A DNA stretch of 64,000 nucleotides, taken from the NCBI GenBank assembly GCA_046726375.1, contig JBKPAJ010000181.1, positions 1 to 64,000 of the forward strand, read 5' to 3'. The notes under the pieces were generated by a model that saw only the letters and a list, made by a program, of their open reading frames with translations, did not search any database and was not told the origin of the DNA. How positions within the stretch are numbered: position 1 is the stretch's first letter; each line of letters starts with the position of its first letter. Shown here in pieces: positions 7,778 through 16,422 of this stretch. The stretch is from DASPWV01 sp046726375. GTDB taxonomy: Bacteria; Acidobacteriota; Vicinamibacteria; Vicinamibacterales; UBA2999. Position numbers and translations under genes: made by a program.

Positions 7778-10207
7778 ATGCTCGATTTGACGGCTGCGCT
7801 GCGGGCACTCCGGCGCTCGCCAGCCTTTTCGGTGGGCGCCGTTCTCACCCTCGCGATCGCGTTGGGGGTCCTCACGACCGCCTTGGGCCTGCTCGCCGGA
7901 GCTGTTTCGGGGGAGTCCGCCGGCCGCGATCGGGTAGTTCTGTATCTCACCGAAAGCGTCGACGGCCGCCAATATCGAATGCGCTGGCCGTATCCGGCTA
8001 TCGAGCTCCTGCAATCGAGCGCCACCAGCTTTCAACACATCGCCAGCTACACCGCGTCACGCATCAACGCCAACGCGGGTGGCGACGCCATCCGATTCGA
8101 CATCGATTTCGTGTCGCGCGACTACTTCGACATCGTGGCAACGGCACCTGCGCTCGGACGGCTGCCCTCGCCGAACAGCTTCGAGGCGGCCATCAGCGAC
8201 GCCGCCTGGCATCGTCTGTTTGCCGGTTCTCCAGCCGTGCTGGGCCGCGAGATTCGCATCGCACGACGGCCAGTCACCATCGTCGGTGTCATGCCGGCCG
8301 GCTTTCGCGGTCTGAGCGATCGCGCGGACGCATGGCTCCCGCACGCGCTCGCGGCGCAGCTCACGTTTCGCGAGTACCTCACGTCCACGGAGTACTTTCA
8401 CACGGTTATCGCCCAGCTTGCTCCAGGAACGACGCTCGACCAGGCGCGCAGCGAACTGGCAGTGATTGCCGCGCAAATCAGCGCGACGGTACCGCCGCGC
8501 GACGATCGCGCCACAGCGCGTGGCGCCGACGCAGTGCCGTTCGATGAAGCACGGCGCAGTCCTGCTGCGATTCGCGCCGGCACGCTCGTGGTTGTGGCAT
8601 CGGTTCTCGTGCTTCTCATCGCCGCGGTGAACATCGCGATGCTCGTGGCCGCGCGCATCGCGCAGCGGCATCGCGAATTTGCGATCCGGATGGCGATCGG
8701 CGCCCGCCGCACCGCGGTCTTTCGCACGATATCGATCGAGATTGGCGTGGTCATGCTCGCAGGCGTTGTGGCGGCGGCGATAGCGGCGTTGTGGGCCGGC
8801 GATTTGATCGCGCAATCACTGCCGCCTGCGCTCGCGATACCCGCCAACGATTGGGGACAGCTTGCAAGCTTTGCCGGCGTGCGAATCAATCCCTTCGTAT
8901 TCGGCATTGTGTTCGCGGCAGCCGCGCTCACGACACTGCTGATCGCATTGCCGGGATGCCGCCGGATCCTCGACGGAGAGCTCGCCGAGCTCTTGAAGCG
9001 TGTCGGCGTAGGACTTGGACGCGCACCAGGTTTGTCGCTGCGCGCGATGCTTGCGGTCGAAATCGCGGCGTCGATTGCGCTGCTCGCGTCCGCGGGTCTC
9101 GTGTTCAGAACGATTTGGGCGATGAGCGCAATCGATCCTGGCTTCGATCCCTCGAACGTGATCGCCCTGTCTGTGATGGAGGACGGCACGGCGGAGCGAG
9201 CCGTACCCGGTCCGCAGTTTGTTGTTCGCCTGCTCGACGCCGTGAGAACCGCACGTGGCGTGAGTGGAGTCACGCTCGATCAGAGCACGCCGTTCAGCGC
9301 GCGCGGAGCGCGACTCGGACTGGTGATCGAAGGCCGCCCCGAGATGGCTGCACAGCCGCCCGTGGTGGGCTGGCATCGCGTCGGTCCCGATCACTTTTCG
9401 ACGCTGCGCATTCCGATCCTTCGCGGCCGCGGCTTTACCGCCGACGACCGGCGCGGCCGGACGCCCGTGGTCGTGATCAACGATGCGGCTGCCAGGCGCT
9501 TCTTCCCTGACCAGGATCCCATCGGCCAACGCGTACGGCTGCCTGCCGTCGAGCCTGGCGATGCTGACATCGCCGAAATCGTCGGCATCGTCGGCAATGT
9601 GGTGTATTGGCCGCCTGATGAGGTTCCGGGCCCCGACGTGTATCAGCCAGCGCTGCAGTTCAGCTACCTGTTTACGACGCTGATGGTGCGGGCTGTTGGT
9701 GAGCCCGCGCAGGCGATTGCGTCGATCCGTGAAGCGATGCGCCAAGCCGATCCCAACCTTCCGCTCTTCGACATCGTCACAATGGAGGACAAGGCGGCGG
9801 CGGGCCGCGCGGATCGACGCTTTCTCCTGTTGCTCCTTGGAGTGTGCGCCGGGCTCGGACTGCTGCTGTCGGCTGTCGGTGTATTTGCGGTAACAGCCTC
9901 CTGGATGGAGGGGCGTCGCCGCGAGCTCGGCACCCGCATCGCGCTCGGTGCACAGCCGCGAAGCCTGGTCCGACTGGTGATGCGCGGCACGATGCTGCAG
10001 GCCGGCGTGGGCACCATCGGAGGGCTTGCGCTTGGGCTTGCGGCAGGACGTCTGCTGCAATCGCTGTTGTTTGGCGTGGGTCCGCATGATCCGGCGACTC
10101 TGGGTTTGGCTGCCGCCGCTATGCTGATGACCAGCGCTGTTGCCGCGTATCTCCCGGCGCGGCGTGCGTTACGGCTCGATCCGGTTCGCGAAATCAACGA
10201 CGAGTAG
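7778..10207 (+). CDS. ABC transporter permease of the ADOP family (MacB-PCD/FtsX)
   Basis: The 809-residue product has one N-terminal membrane helix after a short cytoplasmic ALRALRRSPAF segment, a periplasmic MacB-like core domain, three membrane helices of an FtsX domain (about residues 270-385), a second periplasmic domain (about 430-670) and a final FtsX domain ending EINDE. This duplicated architecture is the acidobacterial duplicated orphan permease type. Family members are MacB-like mechanotransmission or efflux permeases, but no ATPase gene is adjacent, which is why the family is called orphan. The substrate is unknown. The ATG at 7778 follows a 140-nt intergenic region. Confidence 0.9.
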   Translation: MLDLTAALRALRRSPAFSVGAVLTLAIALGVLTTALGLLAGAVSGESAGRDRVVLYLTESVDGRQYRMRWPYPAIELLQSSATSFQHIASYTASRINANAGGDAIRFDIDFVSRDYFDIVATAPALGRLPSPNSFEAAISDAAWHRLFAGSPAVLGREIRIARRPVTIVGVMPAGFRGLSDRADAWLPHALAAQLTFREYLTSTEYFHTVIAQLAPGTTLDQARSELAVIAAQISATVPPRDDRATARGADAVPFDEARRSPAAIRAGTLVVVASVLVLLIAAVNIAMLVAARIAQRHREFAIRMAIGARRTAVFRTISIEIGVVMLAGVVAAAIAALWAGDLIAQSLPPALAIPANDWGQLASFAGVRINPFVFGIVFAAAALTTLLIALPGCRRILDGELAELLKRVGVGLGRAPGLSLRAMLAVEIAASIALLASAGLVFRTIWAMSAIDPGFDPSNVIALSVMEDGTAERAVPGPQFVVRLLDAVRTARGVSGVTLDQSTPFSARGARLGLVIEGRPEMAAQPPVVGWHRVGPDHFSTLRIPILRGRGFTADDRRGRTPVVVINDAAARRFFPDQDPIGQRVRLPAVEPGDADIAEIVGIVGNVVYWPPDEVPGPDVYQPALQFSYLFTTLMVRAVGEPAQAIASIREAMRQADPNLPLFDIVTMEDKAAAGRADRRFLLLLLGVCAGLGLLLSAVGVFAVTASWMEGRRRELGTRIALGAQPRSLVRLVMRGTMLQAGVGTIGGLALGLAAGRLLQSLLFGVGPHDPATLGLAAAAMLMTSAVAAYLPARRALRLDPVREINDE

Positions 10208-10211
10208 AGCT

Positions 10212-10403
10212 ATGAAATACGCCGACTACATCGTGAGCGTCATCCTCGCCTTCGTTCTTCTGGGAGTTCTGGTTGCGTGGACGCGCGCCGACTACGCCGG
10301 CGACACAGCCCGCTTCTCCTGTCGCGCCGGTAAGTCATCGCCTGCGGTCACCATGAAGGGGATGGTGATCTATCCGCGGTGCGCAGCGGGCAAGCGTAGC
10401 TGA
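10212..10403 (+). CDS. Small single-pass membrane or secreted protein, unknown
   Basis: This 63-residue frame starts at an ATG 4 nt after the permease stop. It has a hydrophobic helix at residues 5-25 (YIVSVILAFVLLGVLVAWT), then a short polar tail with two cysteines (FSCRAG and YPRCAAG) that could form a disulfide in the periplasm. Its tight spacing behind the permease suggests co-expression. I do not recognise a family. The frame is short, so it may not be a real gene. Confidence 0.4.
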   Translation: MKYADYIVSVILAFVLLGVLVAWTRADYAGDTARFSCRAGKSSPAVTMKGMVIYPRCAAGKRS

Positions 10404-10436
10404 CGCGAATCGTGTCACAATCGCGGGGCTTTCCGC

Positions 10437-11792
10437 ATGCCCCGCTCGAGCAAAGCGCTTTCGCCGCCGCGACTGCTAGCGGCTTCGATCGTCGGTCTGA
10501 TCTTGGTCGGAACCTCGCTGCTCCTTCTGCCGGTCGCAGTCAATCCGGGACGTTCGATTTCAGTGCTCGACGCGTTCTTCACAGCGACCTCCGCGGTGTG
10601 CGTCACCGGCCTCATCGTCGTCGATACACCCAACGTGTTTTCGTCTTTCGGGCTGGCCGTGATTCTGCTGCTCATTCAGCTGGGCGGTTTGGGCTACATG
10701 ACCATCTCGACCGTGCTTGCATCACTGCTTGGCAGGTCTGTGACGCTGCAGGAGCGTTTGACGCTGCAGGAAGCGCTCAATGCGCACGATCTCGAAGGCC
10801 TCGTGCGGTTCGCCGGAACGGTGTTGAAGCTGACGCTCGTCTTCGAAGGAACCGGGGCGTTGTTACTGGCGCTGCGCTGGTGGCCGGACTTAGGCGTGCA
10901 GTCTCTCTGGTACGGAGGGTTTCACGCGGTTTCGGCATTCAACAACGCCGGGTTTTCGCTATGGAGCGACAATCTCGTCCGCTGGCGCGCGGATCTCGCC
11001 GTCAACGCCGTCATCACGGCGCTGATCATCTGCGGCGGACTCGGCTTCTTCGTCTTGTCTGAACTAACGAACGTGCGCCTGCGGCGAATCACGCTGTCGC
11101 TTCACACGAAGATCGTCCTCACCGCCACGATCGTGCTGCTGGTGGGGGGGACGCTCGCCATTCTTGCGCTCGAATGGAACAACCCCAGAACCTTCGCGGC
11201 CGGCTGGCCACTCAACGAGCGTGTCCTGGCCGCCTGGTTTCAGTCGGTTACGGCACGGACCGCGGGTTTCAACACCCTGGACGCCGGCGCCATGACGCAA
11301 CCGGCGCTGTTTGTCACGATGGCGTTGATGTTCATCGGCGCTTCGCCCGGGAGCACCGGCGGCGGCGTGAAGACCACGACGTTCAGCATTACTGTTGCGG
11401 CGCTGTGGGCGACCGTTCGCGGCAACCATGAGCCGGAGGTGTTCCATCGACGCATTCCGTCGGACACCGTCGCCAGGGCCTTCTTCGTGTCGCTCATTGC
11501 GTTTCTGGGACTGAACACCGTGGCCGGCGCGGTGCTGATTACACAGCACCGTGATCTGCTACCCACTTTGTTCGAAACAACATCCGCTTTCGGAACAGTG
11601 GGATTGTCGATGGGCGAGCAGGGATCCGTGGTGAGCCTCAGCGGCTTCTTCACACCGATCGGAAAGCTGCTGATTTCGGGCATGATGTTCATGGGACGCG
11701 TGGGTCCGTTGACCCTTGCGTTCGCACTTGCCGCCCGCATGTCGGCGCGTGCAAAAATCAGATACCCCGAGGGCAAGGTTCTGATTGGCTGA
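10437..11792 (+). CDS. ktrB: KtrB/TrkH-type potassium uptake channel subunit
   Basis: The 451-residue polytopic protein contains four M1-P-M2 repeats whose selectivity-filter segments are visible in order: SAVCVTGL (about residue 52), SAFNNAGF (about 168), TARTAGFN (about 275) and SAFGTVGLS (about 383), each with the filter glycine. The third repeat is followed by SPGSTGGGVKTTTF, the intramembrane gating loop of KtrB/TrkH. The length and the single downstream RCK subunit favour the KtrAB type. It imports K+ across the inner membrane, coupled to Na+ or membrane potential. The ktrA gene follows after 6 nt, so the two form an operon. Confidence 0.93.
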   Translation: MPRSSKALSPPRLLAASIVGLILVGTSLLLLPVAVNPGRSISVLDAFFTATSAVCVTGLIVVDTPNVFSSFGLAVILLLIQLGGLGYMTISTVLASLLGRSVTLQERLTLQEALNAHDLEGLVRFAGTVLKLTLVFEGTGALLLALRWWPDLGVQSLWYGGFHAVSAFNNAGFSLWSDNLVRWRADLAVNAVITALIICGGLGFFVLSELTNVRLRRITLSLHTKIVLTATIVLLVGGTLAILALEWNNPRTFAAGWPLNERVLAAWFQSVTARTAGFNTLDAGAMTQPALFVTMALMFIGASPGSTGGGVKTTTFSITVAALWATVRGNHEPEVFHRRIPSDTVARAFFVSLIAFLGLNTVAGAVLITQHRDLLPTLFETTSAFGTVGLSMGEQGSVVSLSGFFTPIGKLLISGMMFMGRVGPLTLAFALAARMSARAKIRYPEGKVLIG

Positions 11793-11798
11793 GGGTCA

Positions 11799-12494
11799 AT
11801 GGCGCGACGATCTTTCGCAGTGATCGGGTTGGGGCGATTCGGCGCAGCGATGGCGAGCACGCTCGCCGGTCTCGGCCACGACGTCATCGGCATTGACGGC
11901 AGCGAGGATAAGGTGCGCGCGCTCGCCGACGTGGTATCGCTGGCGATACAACTGGATGCGACCGATGAACGTGCCTTGCGCGCCGCCGGCATCAAAGACG
12001 TGGACGTCGCCGTGGTCTCGATCGGCGAAGACATCGAATCGAGCCTGCTCGTCGTCACGCTCGTGCGCGAGCTCGGAATCAAGAACATCGTCGCGAAAGC
12101 GGTGACCCCGCTGCACGGCCGCATTCTCGAAAAACTGGGCGTCACCCGCGTTGTCTTCCCCGAACGCGAAATGGCCATGCGGATTGCGCACAGTCTGGTC
12201 GTGCCGAACGTGATCGATTACATCGAGCTCTCCAACGAGTTCTCGATCGTCGAAGTGCCGGCGCCGCCGGAGTTTGTCGGCAAAACCCTGCGCGAGATCG
12301 GCCTTCGGTCGAGGTTTGGGCTGACGACGATCGCCATCAAACACACCAGACCCGGCGACAAGCAGTTCACGAACATCGCGCCTGGCCCGGATGACGTCGT
12401 GCAAACCGGAGACGTGCTGTCGCTGCTTGGCAGCAACGAGCGGCTCGGCCAACTCGATCAAATGCTCAAGAAAGCGACCTTACCGTCGGCGTAA
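11799..12494 (+). CDS. ktrA: KtrA/TrkA regulatory RCK subunit
   Basis: The 231-residue protein begins with a Rossmann nucleotide-binding motif, GLGRFGAAMASTLAGLGHDV, followed by the acidic strand end at GIDG. It continues with an RCK_N domain and, after about residue 140, an RCK_C (TrkA_C) domain. Such cytoplasmic rings bind ATP/ADP or NAD(H), and often c-di-AMP in the C domain, and gate the KtrB channel. It lies 6 nt downstream of ktrB. A weak GCGGC/GCCGC hairpin follows the stop but lacks a T-tract. Confidence 0.93.
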   Translation: MARRSFAVIGLGRFGAAMASTLAGLGHDVIGIDGSEDKVRALADVVSLAIQLDATDERALRAAGIKDVDVAVVSIGEDIESSLLVVTLVRELGIKNIVAKAVTPLHGRILEKLGVTRVVFPEREMAMRIAHSLVVPNVIDYIELSNEFSIVEVPAPPEFVGKTLREIGLRSRFGLTTIAIKHTRPGDKQFTNIAPGPDDVVQTGDVLSLLGSNERLGQLDQMLKKATLPSA

Positions 12495-12585
12495 GCATTT
12501 TCGCGGCGCGTAAGTGGGCCGCGGACCCTTCTCGTTAAAGCAGTCAAAAACCGCAGCATCGGACCACGTCTCGTCCTCCGGACCT

Positions 12586-12600
12586 TGGCTTGCTTTCTGC
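12586..12600 (+). promoter_or_regulatory. Possible sigma-54 promoter for the CHRD gene
   Basis: TGGCTTGCTTTCTGC keeps the GG (-24) and GC (-12) elements with the required 12-base offset and resembles TGGCACGNNNNTTGC with a few mismatches. Transcription would start near 12612, leaving a leader of about 54 nt that contains the strong AGAGGAG site of the CHRD gene. Confidence 0.4.
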
Positions 12601-12665
12601 TATCCCCACAGGCGCGCCACAACGACGATTGTTGTCTTTTTCACCGGCGAAGAGGAGCACCGACG

Positions 12666-13154
12666 ATGGGACGTAGAGTGCTGATGGCAGTGGCTGTGAT
12701 GATCGTGGTGGGGACCGCCGCAAGCGCGCACGCTCAAACCATCCGGATGACGGCCCTGATGACGGGTGGAAATGAAACGCCCCCGATCCTTACCGGCGCC
12801 TATGCGACGGCGCAGGTCACGGTCGAGATGTCCACTCAAACAGTGTCCTGGAACATCGATGTCTTCAATCTGCCGTCAGGCATCAACAACGCGCACTTCC
12901 ATGTCGGCCCGGTCGGGATCGCAGGACCCACGGTGGTCAACGTTCCCTTTCCGGCAAATGCATCGAACGAATTCAATCTGAGTGGCTCGGCGACCGCGGC
13001 AAATCTCACCGTGCGCGGCGACCAGGGTATCCGCTCATGGGAGGACTTTCTGCAGTCGCTGGTCGGCGGCCAGGTGTATCTGAACATCCACACAAACGTC
13101 AACGGTGGCGGCGAGATTCGAGGACAGGTGCTTCGCGAAACACCTCGAGACTGA
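12666..13154 (+). CDS. Secreted CHRD-domain protein
   Basis: The 162-residue product has a signal peptide ending in ASAHAQ and one CHRD domain, with the family signatures LTGGNETPP-like (here MTGGNETPPILTGAYATA), a NNAHFHVGPVG histidine loop and VYLNIHTNVNGGGEIRGQV at the end, interrupted by normal spacing. CHRD domains are beta-sandwich modules found in extracellular bacterial proteins; their ligand is unknown. The open frame extends to 12585, but the ATG at 12666 has an AGAGGAG ribosome binding site 9 nt upstream and begins the signal peptide. A terminator follows at 13202. Confidence 0.88.
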   Translation: MGRRVLMAVAVMIVVGTAASAHAQTIRMTALMTGGNETPPILTGAYATAQVTVEMSTQTVSWNIDVFNLPSGINNAHFHVGPVGIAGPTVVNVPFPANASNEFNLSGSATAANLTVRGDQGIRSWEDFLQSLVGGQVYLNIHTNVNGGGEIRGQVLRETPRD

Positions 13155-13201
13155 CTCGCGATTTCAAATTCGGCGTGGCGTAGGCGCACGTCACACCGGG
13201 A

Positions 13202-13243
13202 GGCCCGGCGTCGCACGTCCCCGCGGCGCCGGGCCGCGTTTTG
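13202..13243 (+). terminator. Rho-independent terminator after the CHRD gene
   Basis: GGCCCGGCG (13202-13210) pairs with CGCCGGGCC (13227-13235) around a 16-nt loop, and GCGTTTTGT follows. It lies 47 nt past the CHRD stop. Between here and 13344 are two imperfect copies of TTCGTCGGAG(T/G)CGAAGGGC and no gene. Confidence 0.7.
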
Positions 13244-13331
13244 TACGGGCCCTGAGCGACCCACCCACAGTTCGTCGGAGTCGAAGGGCCCGCCCTGAAC
13301 GATGCACGATTCGTCGGAGGCGAAGGGCTGA

Positions 13332-13337
13332 TACGAT
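13332..13337 (+). promoter_or_regulatory. Predicted -10 box of the glycosyltransferase fusion gene
   Basis: TACGAT is separated from the GTG at 13345 by 7 nt with no Shine-Dalgarno, consistent with a leaderless transcript. Confidence 0.45.
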
Positions 13338-13344
13338 CAGCTTC

Positions 13345-14748
13345 GTGAAGCTCTCGGTCGTAATGCCCTGCTTCAACGAGAGGGCCACGATTCGCGAGAT
13401 CGTCTCGCGCGTTCTTGCGGTCGAACTCCCCGTCGAAAAAGAGCTCGTCATCGTTGACGATGGTTCGACCGACGGGACGCGCGACATTCTCGCCGGAATG
13501 GACGGTCGCGGCGGTGTCCGGGTCGTCCTGCAGCAACACAATCAAGGCAAGGGCGCGGCCGTGGCGCGCGGAATACGCGAATCCACCGGCGATGTCCTCG
13601 TCATACAGGACGCCGACCTCGAGTACGACCCGCGAGAGTACCAGCTCCTCCTGCAACCCATTCTCGAAGGCAAGGCCGACGTCGTCTACGGCTCGCGCTT
13701 TCTCGGCTCGCCACGCGGGCATCGCGTCCTCTATTTCTGGCACTCCATCGGCAACAGGTTCCTGACGCTGCTCTCGAACGCCTTCACCGATCTCAATCTG
13801 ACCGACATGGAGACCTGCTACAAAATGTTCGTCCGCGACGTCGCGAATCGTCTCGATCTTCAGTCTCGTGATTTCGGCATGGAACCCGAGATCACGTGCA
13901 AAGTGGCGCGCATGCGAGCGCGCGTCTACGAGGTGCCGATCTCTTACCACGGGCGGACCTACGAAGAAGGCAAGAAGATCGGCGTGAAGGACGCCTTCAA
14001 GGCCGTCTGGGTGCTGCTCCGGTATTCGCGCTGGGAAGCGCCGCAGCACGACGTTGGCGCCATCACCCTCCGGCGCATGGCGACGCTCTCGCCGTACAAT
14101 CGCTGGCTGCACGACCGGTTCGAGCATTACCTCGGCACGCGTATTCTCGAAGTCGGATCCGGAGTGGGGAATCAAACGCGCTTCTTCGTGGATGAACGTG
14201 AGCGTGTGATTGCGTCCGATATCGAACCGCACTATCTGCGCGAGTTAATCGGGCGGTTCGGCGAGCGCTCCAACGTCAAGATTGCGTCGTACCACTTTCC
14301 CCTGCGCGACGGCGATCGCGCGGAGCTCAAAAGCGATCGCGTGAACACGATCGTGTGCCTCAACGTCCTCGAACACATCAAAGACGACAGGTCGACGCTG
14401 CGTGATTTCGCCGACGTGCTCGAGCCGGGCGGCCACCTGGTGTTGCTCGTACCTGCGATGAAGGCGCTGTACGGGACGCTCGATCGGCACCTCCATCATC
14501 ATCGGCGCTATGCACTGGAGGAACTCAAGTCGGCTGTCGCGAATGCCGGCTTCCATATCGACAGCATTCGCTTTCTCAATCGTCCAGCGGTGTTCGGGTG
14601 GTGGCTCAGTTCACGCGTGCTCAAGCGCCGCGTGATGCCGAAAGGTCAGCTCAAGGCGTTCAAGATTCTGATGCCGCTTCTCCGCCTCGAAGAAAAGTCC
14701 GAACCAGGATTCGGACTTTCGCTGCTCGTCCTCGCCAGACGCCTGTAG
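13345..14748 (+). CDS. Fused family 2 glycosyltransferase and class I SAM methyltransferase
   Basis: Residues 1-235 are a GT2 domain of the dolichol/polyprenyl-phosphate sugar transferase type: KLSVVMPCFNER start, ELVIVDDGSTDGT nucleotide site, VIQDADLEYDP metal-binding DxD, and a CYKMF acceptor-side motif. Residues 255-467 are a SAM-dependent methyltransferase with motif I ILEVGSGVGNQTRFF, an acidic ASDIEP strand and CLNVLEHIKDD. The fusion suggests a sugar is transferred to a lipid carrier and a methyl group is added in the same assembly, for a surface glycan. The long upstream frame is non-coding; the GTG at 13345 starts the conserved domain and has a -10 box 7 nt upstream. Confidence 0.85.
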   Translation: MKLSVVMPCFNERATIREIVSRVLAVELPVEKELVIVDDGSTDGTRDILAGMDGRGGVRVVLQQHNQGKGAAVARGIRESTGDVLVIQDADLEYDPREYQLLLQPILEGKADVVYGSRFLGSPRGHRVLYFWHSIGNRFLTLLSNAFTDLNLTDMETCYKMFVRDVANRLDLQSRDFGMEPEITCKVARMRARVYEVPISYHGRTYEEGKKIGVKDAFKAVWVLLRYSRWEAPQHDVGAITLRRMATLSPYNRWLHDRFEHYLGTRILEVGSGVGNQTRFFVDERERVIASDIEPHYLRELIGRFGERSNVKIASYHFPLRDGDRAELKSDRVNTIVCLNVLEHIKDDRSTLRDFADVLEPGGHLVLLVPAMKALYGTLDRHLHHHRRYALEELKSAVANAGFHIDSIRFLNRPAVFGWWLSSRVLKRRVMPKGQLKAFKILMPLLRLEEKSEPGFGLSLLVLARRL

Positions 14749-14806
14749 ACCGTCGACCGTCGACTGTCTGCCGCCGACCGTCCACCGTCCACCATCGACC
14801 GTCGAC
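14749..14806. repeat. Degenerate tandem repeat based on CCGTCGAC
   Basis: Directly after the fusion gene stop, units such as ACCGTCGACCGTCGACTG and CCGACCGTCCACCGTCCACC are strung together imperfectly. It fills the convergent gap before the outer-membrane barrel gene. Units are short, degenerate and lack unique spacers. Confidence 0.6.
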
Positions 14807-14813
14807 AACAGCG

Positions 14814-15428
14814 TTAGAAGTAAAACGTCGCCCCCCACGTAAACATCGACCCCTCGTGCGACATCTTCAGGCGCTCCGCGAACGGTATCCACTTCGGCAA
14901 CAGCGACGAGGAGTTCGATCGCGTGGTGTCGTCATCGCCAAAGTCAATGAAGGTGTAGCGGTAATCGCCGTAAACCCCGATGTGGCGATGCACACGCAGC
15001 TCGCCGCCAAAGCCGACGTGGTATCCCATTCTGCGTGTCGTCTCCTCGTCCAGGACCGTTTGCGTCGTACTGAGACGCTCCACGCGTTGTGAATACCAGC
15101 CGACGCCGCCCAACAGATACGGAGCGATGACGCTGCGGATTGGGAAGACCAGCAGGGACGCTTGAATCGGATAGTCCTTGATGCGCTCGGTCAGGTCGCC
15201 GGTCACGCCGGAGCGGAAATCCATCGCCACTTCCAGAGCCGTCTTGCCACCCCCGAGTCGAATCGCGCCGCCTGAAAAGCGTTGCGACCCGTCCGGCAGA
15301 TTCGAGTCGCCGCGGACGAACGTCAGGCGCGGGCCGATGCCAAAGCCACCTTGTGCCCGCGCCAAAGATGGGCTGACCAGCAGGACGATGAGCGCCAGGC
15401 CAACGCCGGTCGAAAGGCGAGCGAGCAT
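14814..15428 (-). CDS. Outer-membrane beta-barrel protein
   Basis: The 204-residue precursor has a signal peptide ending ARAQ. The mature chain alternates polar and hydrophobic residues in repeated strands (GIGPRLTFVRG, YLLGGVGWYSQRV, YGDYRYTFIDFG) and ends in TFYF; the terminal Phe is the usual BAM recognition signal. This is an eight-stranded OmpW/OmpX-like or 'outer membrane beta-barrel' family protein. The ATG at 15428 has GGAGG 7 nt upstream, better than the TTG six bases earlier. Its ligand or role is unknown. Confidence 0.8.
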   Translation of the reverse strand: MLARLSTGVGLALIVLLVSPSLARAQGGFGIGPRLTFVRGDSNLPDGSQRFSGGAIRLGGGKTALEVAMDFRSGVTGDLTERIKDYPIQASLLVFPIRSVIAPYLLGGVGWYSQRVERLSTTQTVLDEETTRRMGYHVGFGGELRVHRHIGVYGDYRYTFIDFGDDDTTRSNSSSLLPKWIPFAERLKMSHEGSMFTWGATFYF

Positions 15429-15743
15429 TCCCAATCCTCCAGTTGTGGGAAGTATCGGGACCTATCGCGAAGATCTGTAGGTGGGACGCGATCGCCTACT
15501 AAGGCCGACGGGCACTTCCGTTGACGCCGGACGCTCTCAGCTATCGGCGATCAGCGATCAGCATTCCGGCCGAAAGCCGACAGCTGAAGGCCGAAAGCCG
15601 CAGGCAATCCACGCCAATTCAAGTGGATTGCGGGATTACGCGATCGCCCGTACATACGAAGGGTCCTCGGTGGCGCTTCCAGACCGCCGAGGACCCTCCG
15701 CTACGCGCGACGCGTGAGCGCCGCGTGCCTTGTCAACCGGACG
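15429..15743. other. Gene-free region with repeats and hairpins
   Basis: No gene is supported in these 315 bases. They hold the promoter side of the barrel gene, a GATCAGC doublet, a 12-bp direct repeat GGCCGAAAGCCG (15568-15579 and 15589-15600), an 8-bp perfect hairpin CAATCCAC/GTGGATTG (15605-15630) and the long hairpin at 15660-15697. Confidence 0.7.
15660..15697 (-). terminator. Strong hairpin downstream of the OmpA-family gene
   Basis: AGGGTCCTCGGTGG pairs with CCGCCGAGGACCCT over 14 positions with one wobble pair. It lies about 47 nt past the OmpA-family stop on that strand. There is no T-tract, so it may protect the 3' end or belong to the short-palindrome repeat family instead. Confidence 0.5.
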
Positions 15744-16409
15744 TTACGCCAGGACCTTGATCACGACGCGGCGGTTCTGGGCGCGGCCGTCGCGGGTCTT
15801 GTTCGGCGCCACCGGCTTCTCTTCGCCATAGCTGATCACGTTGATTTTGTGCAGCGGCACGTTGTGCCTCTCGTGGAGATACCGCTTCACCGCTTCAGCG
15901 CGCTCCATTCCGAGCTGCTCGTTGTATTTCGCGTCGCCGACGCTGTCCGTGTGGCCTTCAACTTCGATCCAAATCGCACTCTTCTGGCTCTGGAAGCTGG
16001 AAACCATCTGGTCGATCGCCGCCGTGGCTTCGGCCGGAAGTTCCGTCTTCCCGAACTTGAACTGACCCTGATCCTCGCTTATCACCACTTCGAACAGCAG
16101 CTTCCGCGCCGATGCTTCGATGGAGTCCGCGCGCGTGTTCACCGCTGCGGCAGCCTGGCCAGCCTGGCTGGCCGTTTGCTGCGCCTGAGTCGCGCTGGTC
16201 TGCGCGGCACCGGCTTTGGTATCCACTTCGCCAATGCGGCCTTCGTTCTGGCGGACGCGCTCCTGCGTATCCTCCAGCGACTTGCCCATCGTGGAGACCT
16301 TGTCGTTGACCTGGCCGACCTCTGTGCGCACGAACTTCTTCGTGGCGCACGCGGGCGCGACCGCCAACGTTAGAGTAAACAAACCAACGACCAACACCGA
16401 CTTACGCAT
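15744..16409 (-). CDS. OmpA-family peptidoglycan-binding lipoprotein
   Basis: The 221-residue protein has a signal sequence ending APACATKK; the cysteine is a plausible lipid attachment site, although the -3 to -1 residues are not a perfect lipobox. Residues 25-95 are a heptad-rich coiled coil (DKVSTMGKSLEDTQERV, QTSATQAQQTASQAGQ). The C-terminal OmpA domain shows IEVEGHTDSVGDAKYNEQLG and GRAQNRRVVI, with the Asp and Arg that bind diaminopimelate. It probably tethers the outer membrane to peptidoglycan. It starts 13 nt after the VWA gene, so the two form an operon. Confidence 0.9.
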   Translation of the reverse strand: MRKSVLVVGLFTLTLAVAPACATKKFVRTEVGQVNDKVSTMGKSLEDTQERVRQNEGRIGEVDTKAGAAQTSATQAQQTASQAGQAAAAVNTRADSIEASARKLLFEVVISEDQGQFKFGKTELPAEATAAIDQMVSSFQSQKSAIWIEVEGHTDSVGDAKYNEQLGMERAEAVKRYLHERHNVPLHKINVISYGEEKPVAPNKTRDGRAQNRRVVIKVLA

Positions 16410-16422
16410 GATCCAGTCCTCC

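Noticed and set aside
8816..10087. 423-codon minus-strand open frame opposite the ADOP permease
   Set aside because: Composition is typical of an antisense shadow in GC-rich DNA and it has no recognisable motif.
14749..14806. CRISPR array
   Set aside because: The units are 7-8 bases, degenerate and contiguous, with no spacers and no cas genes.
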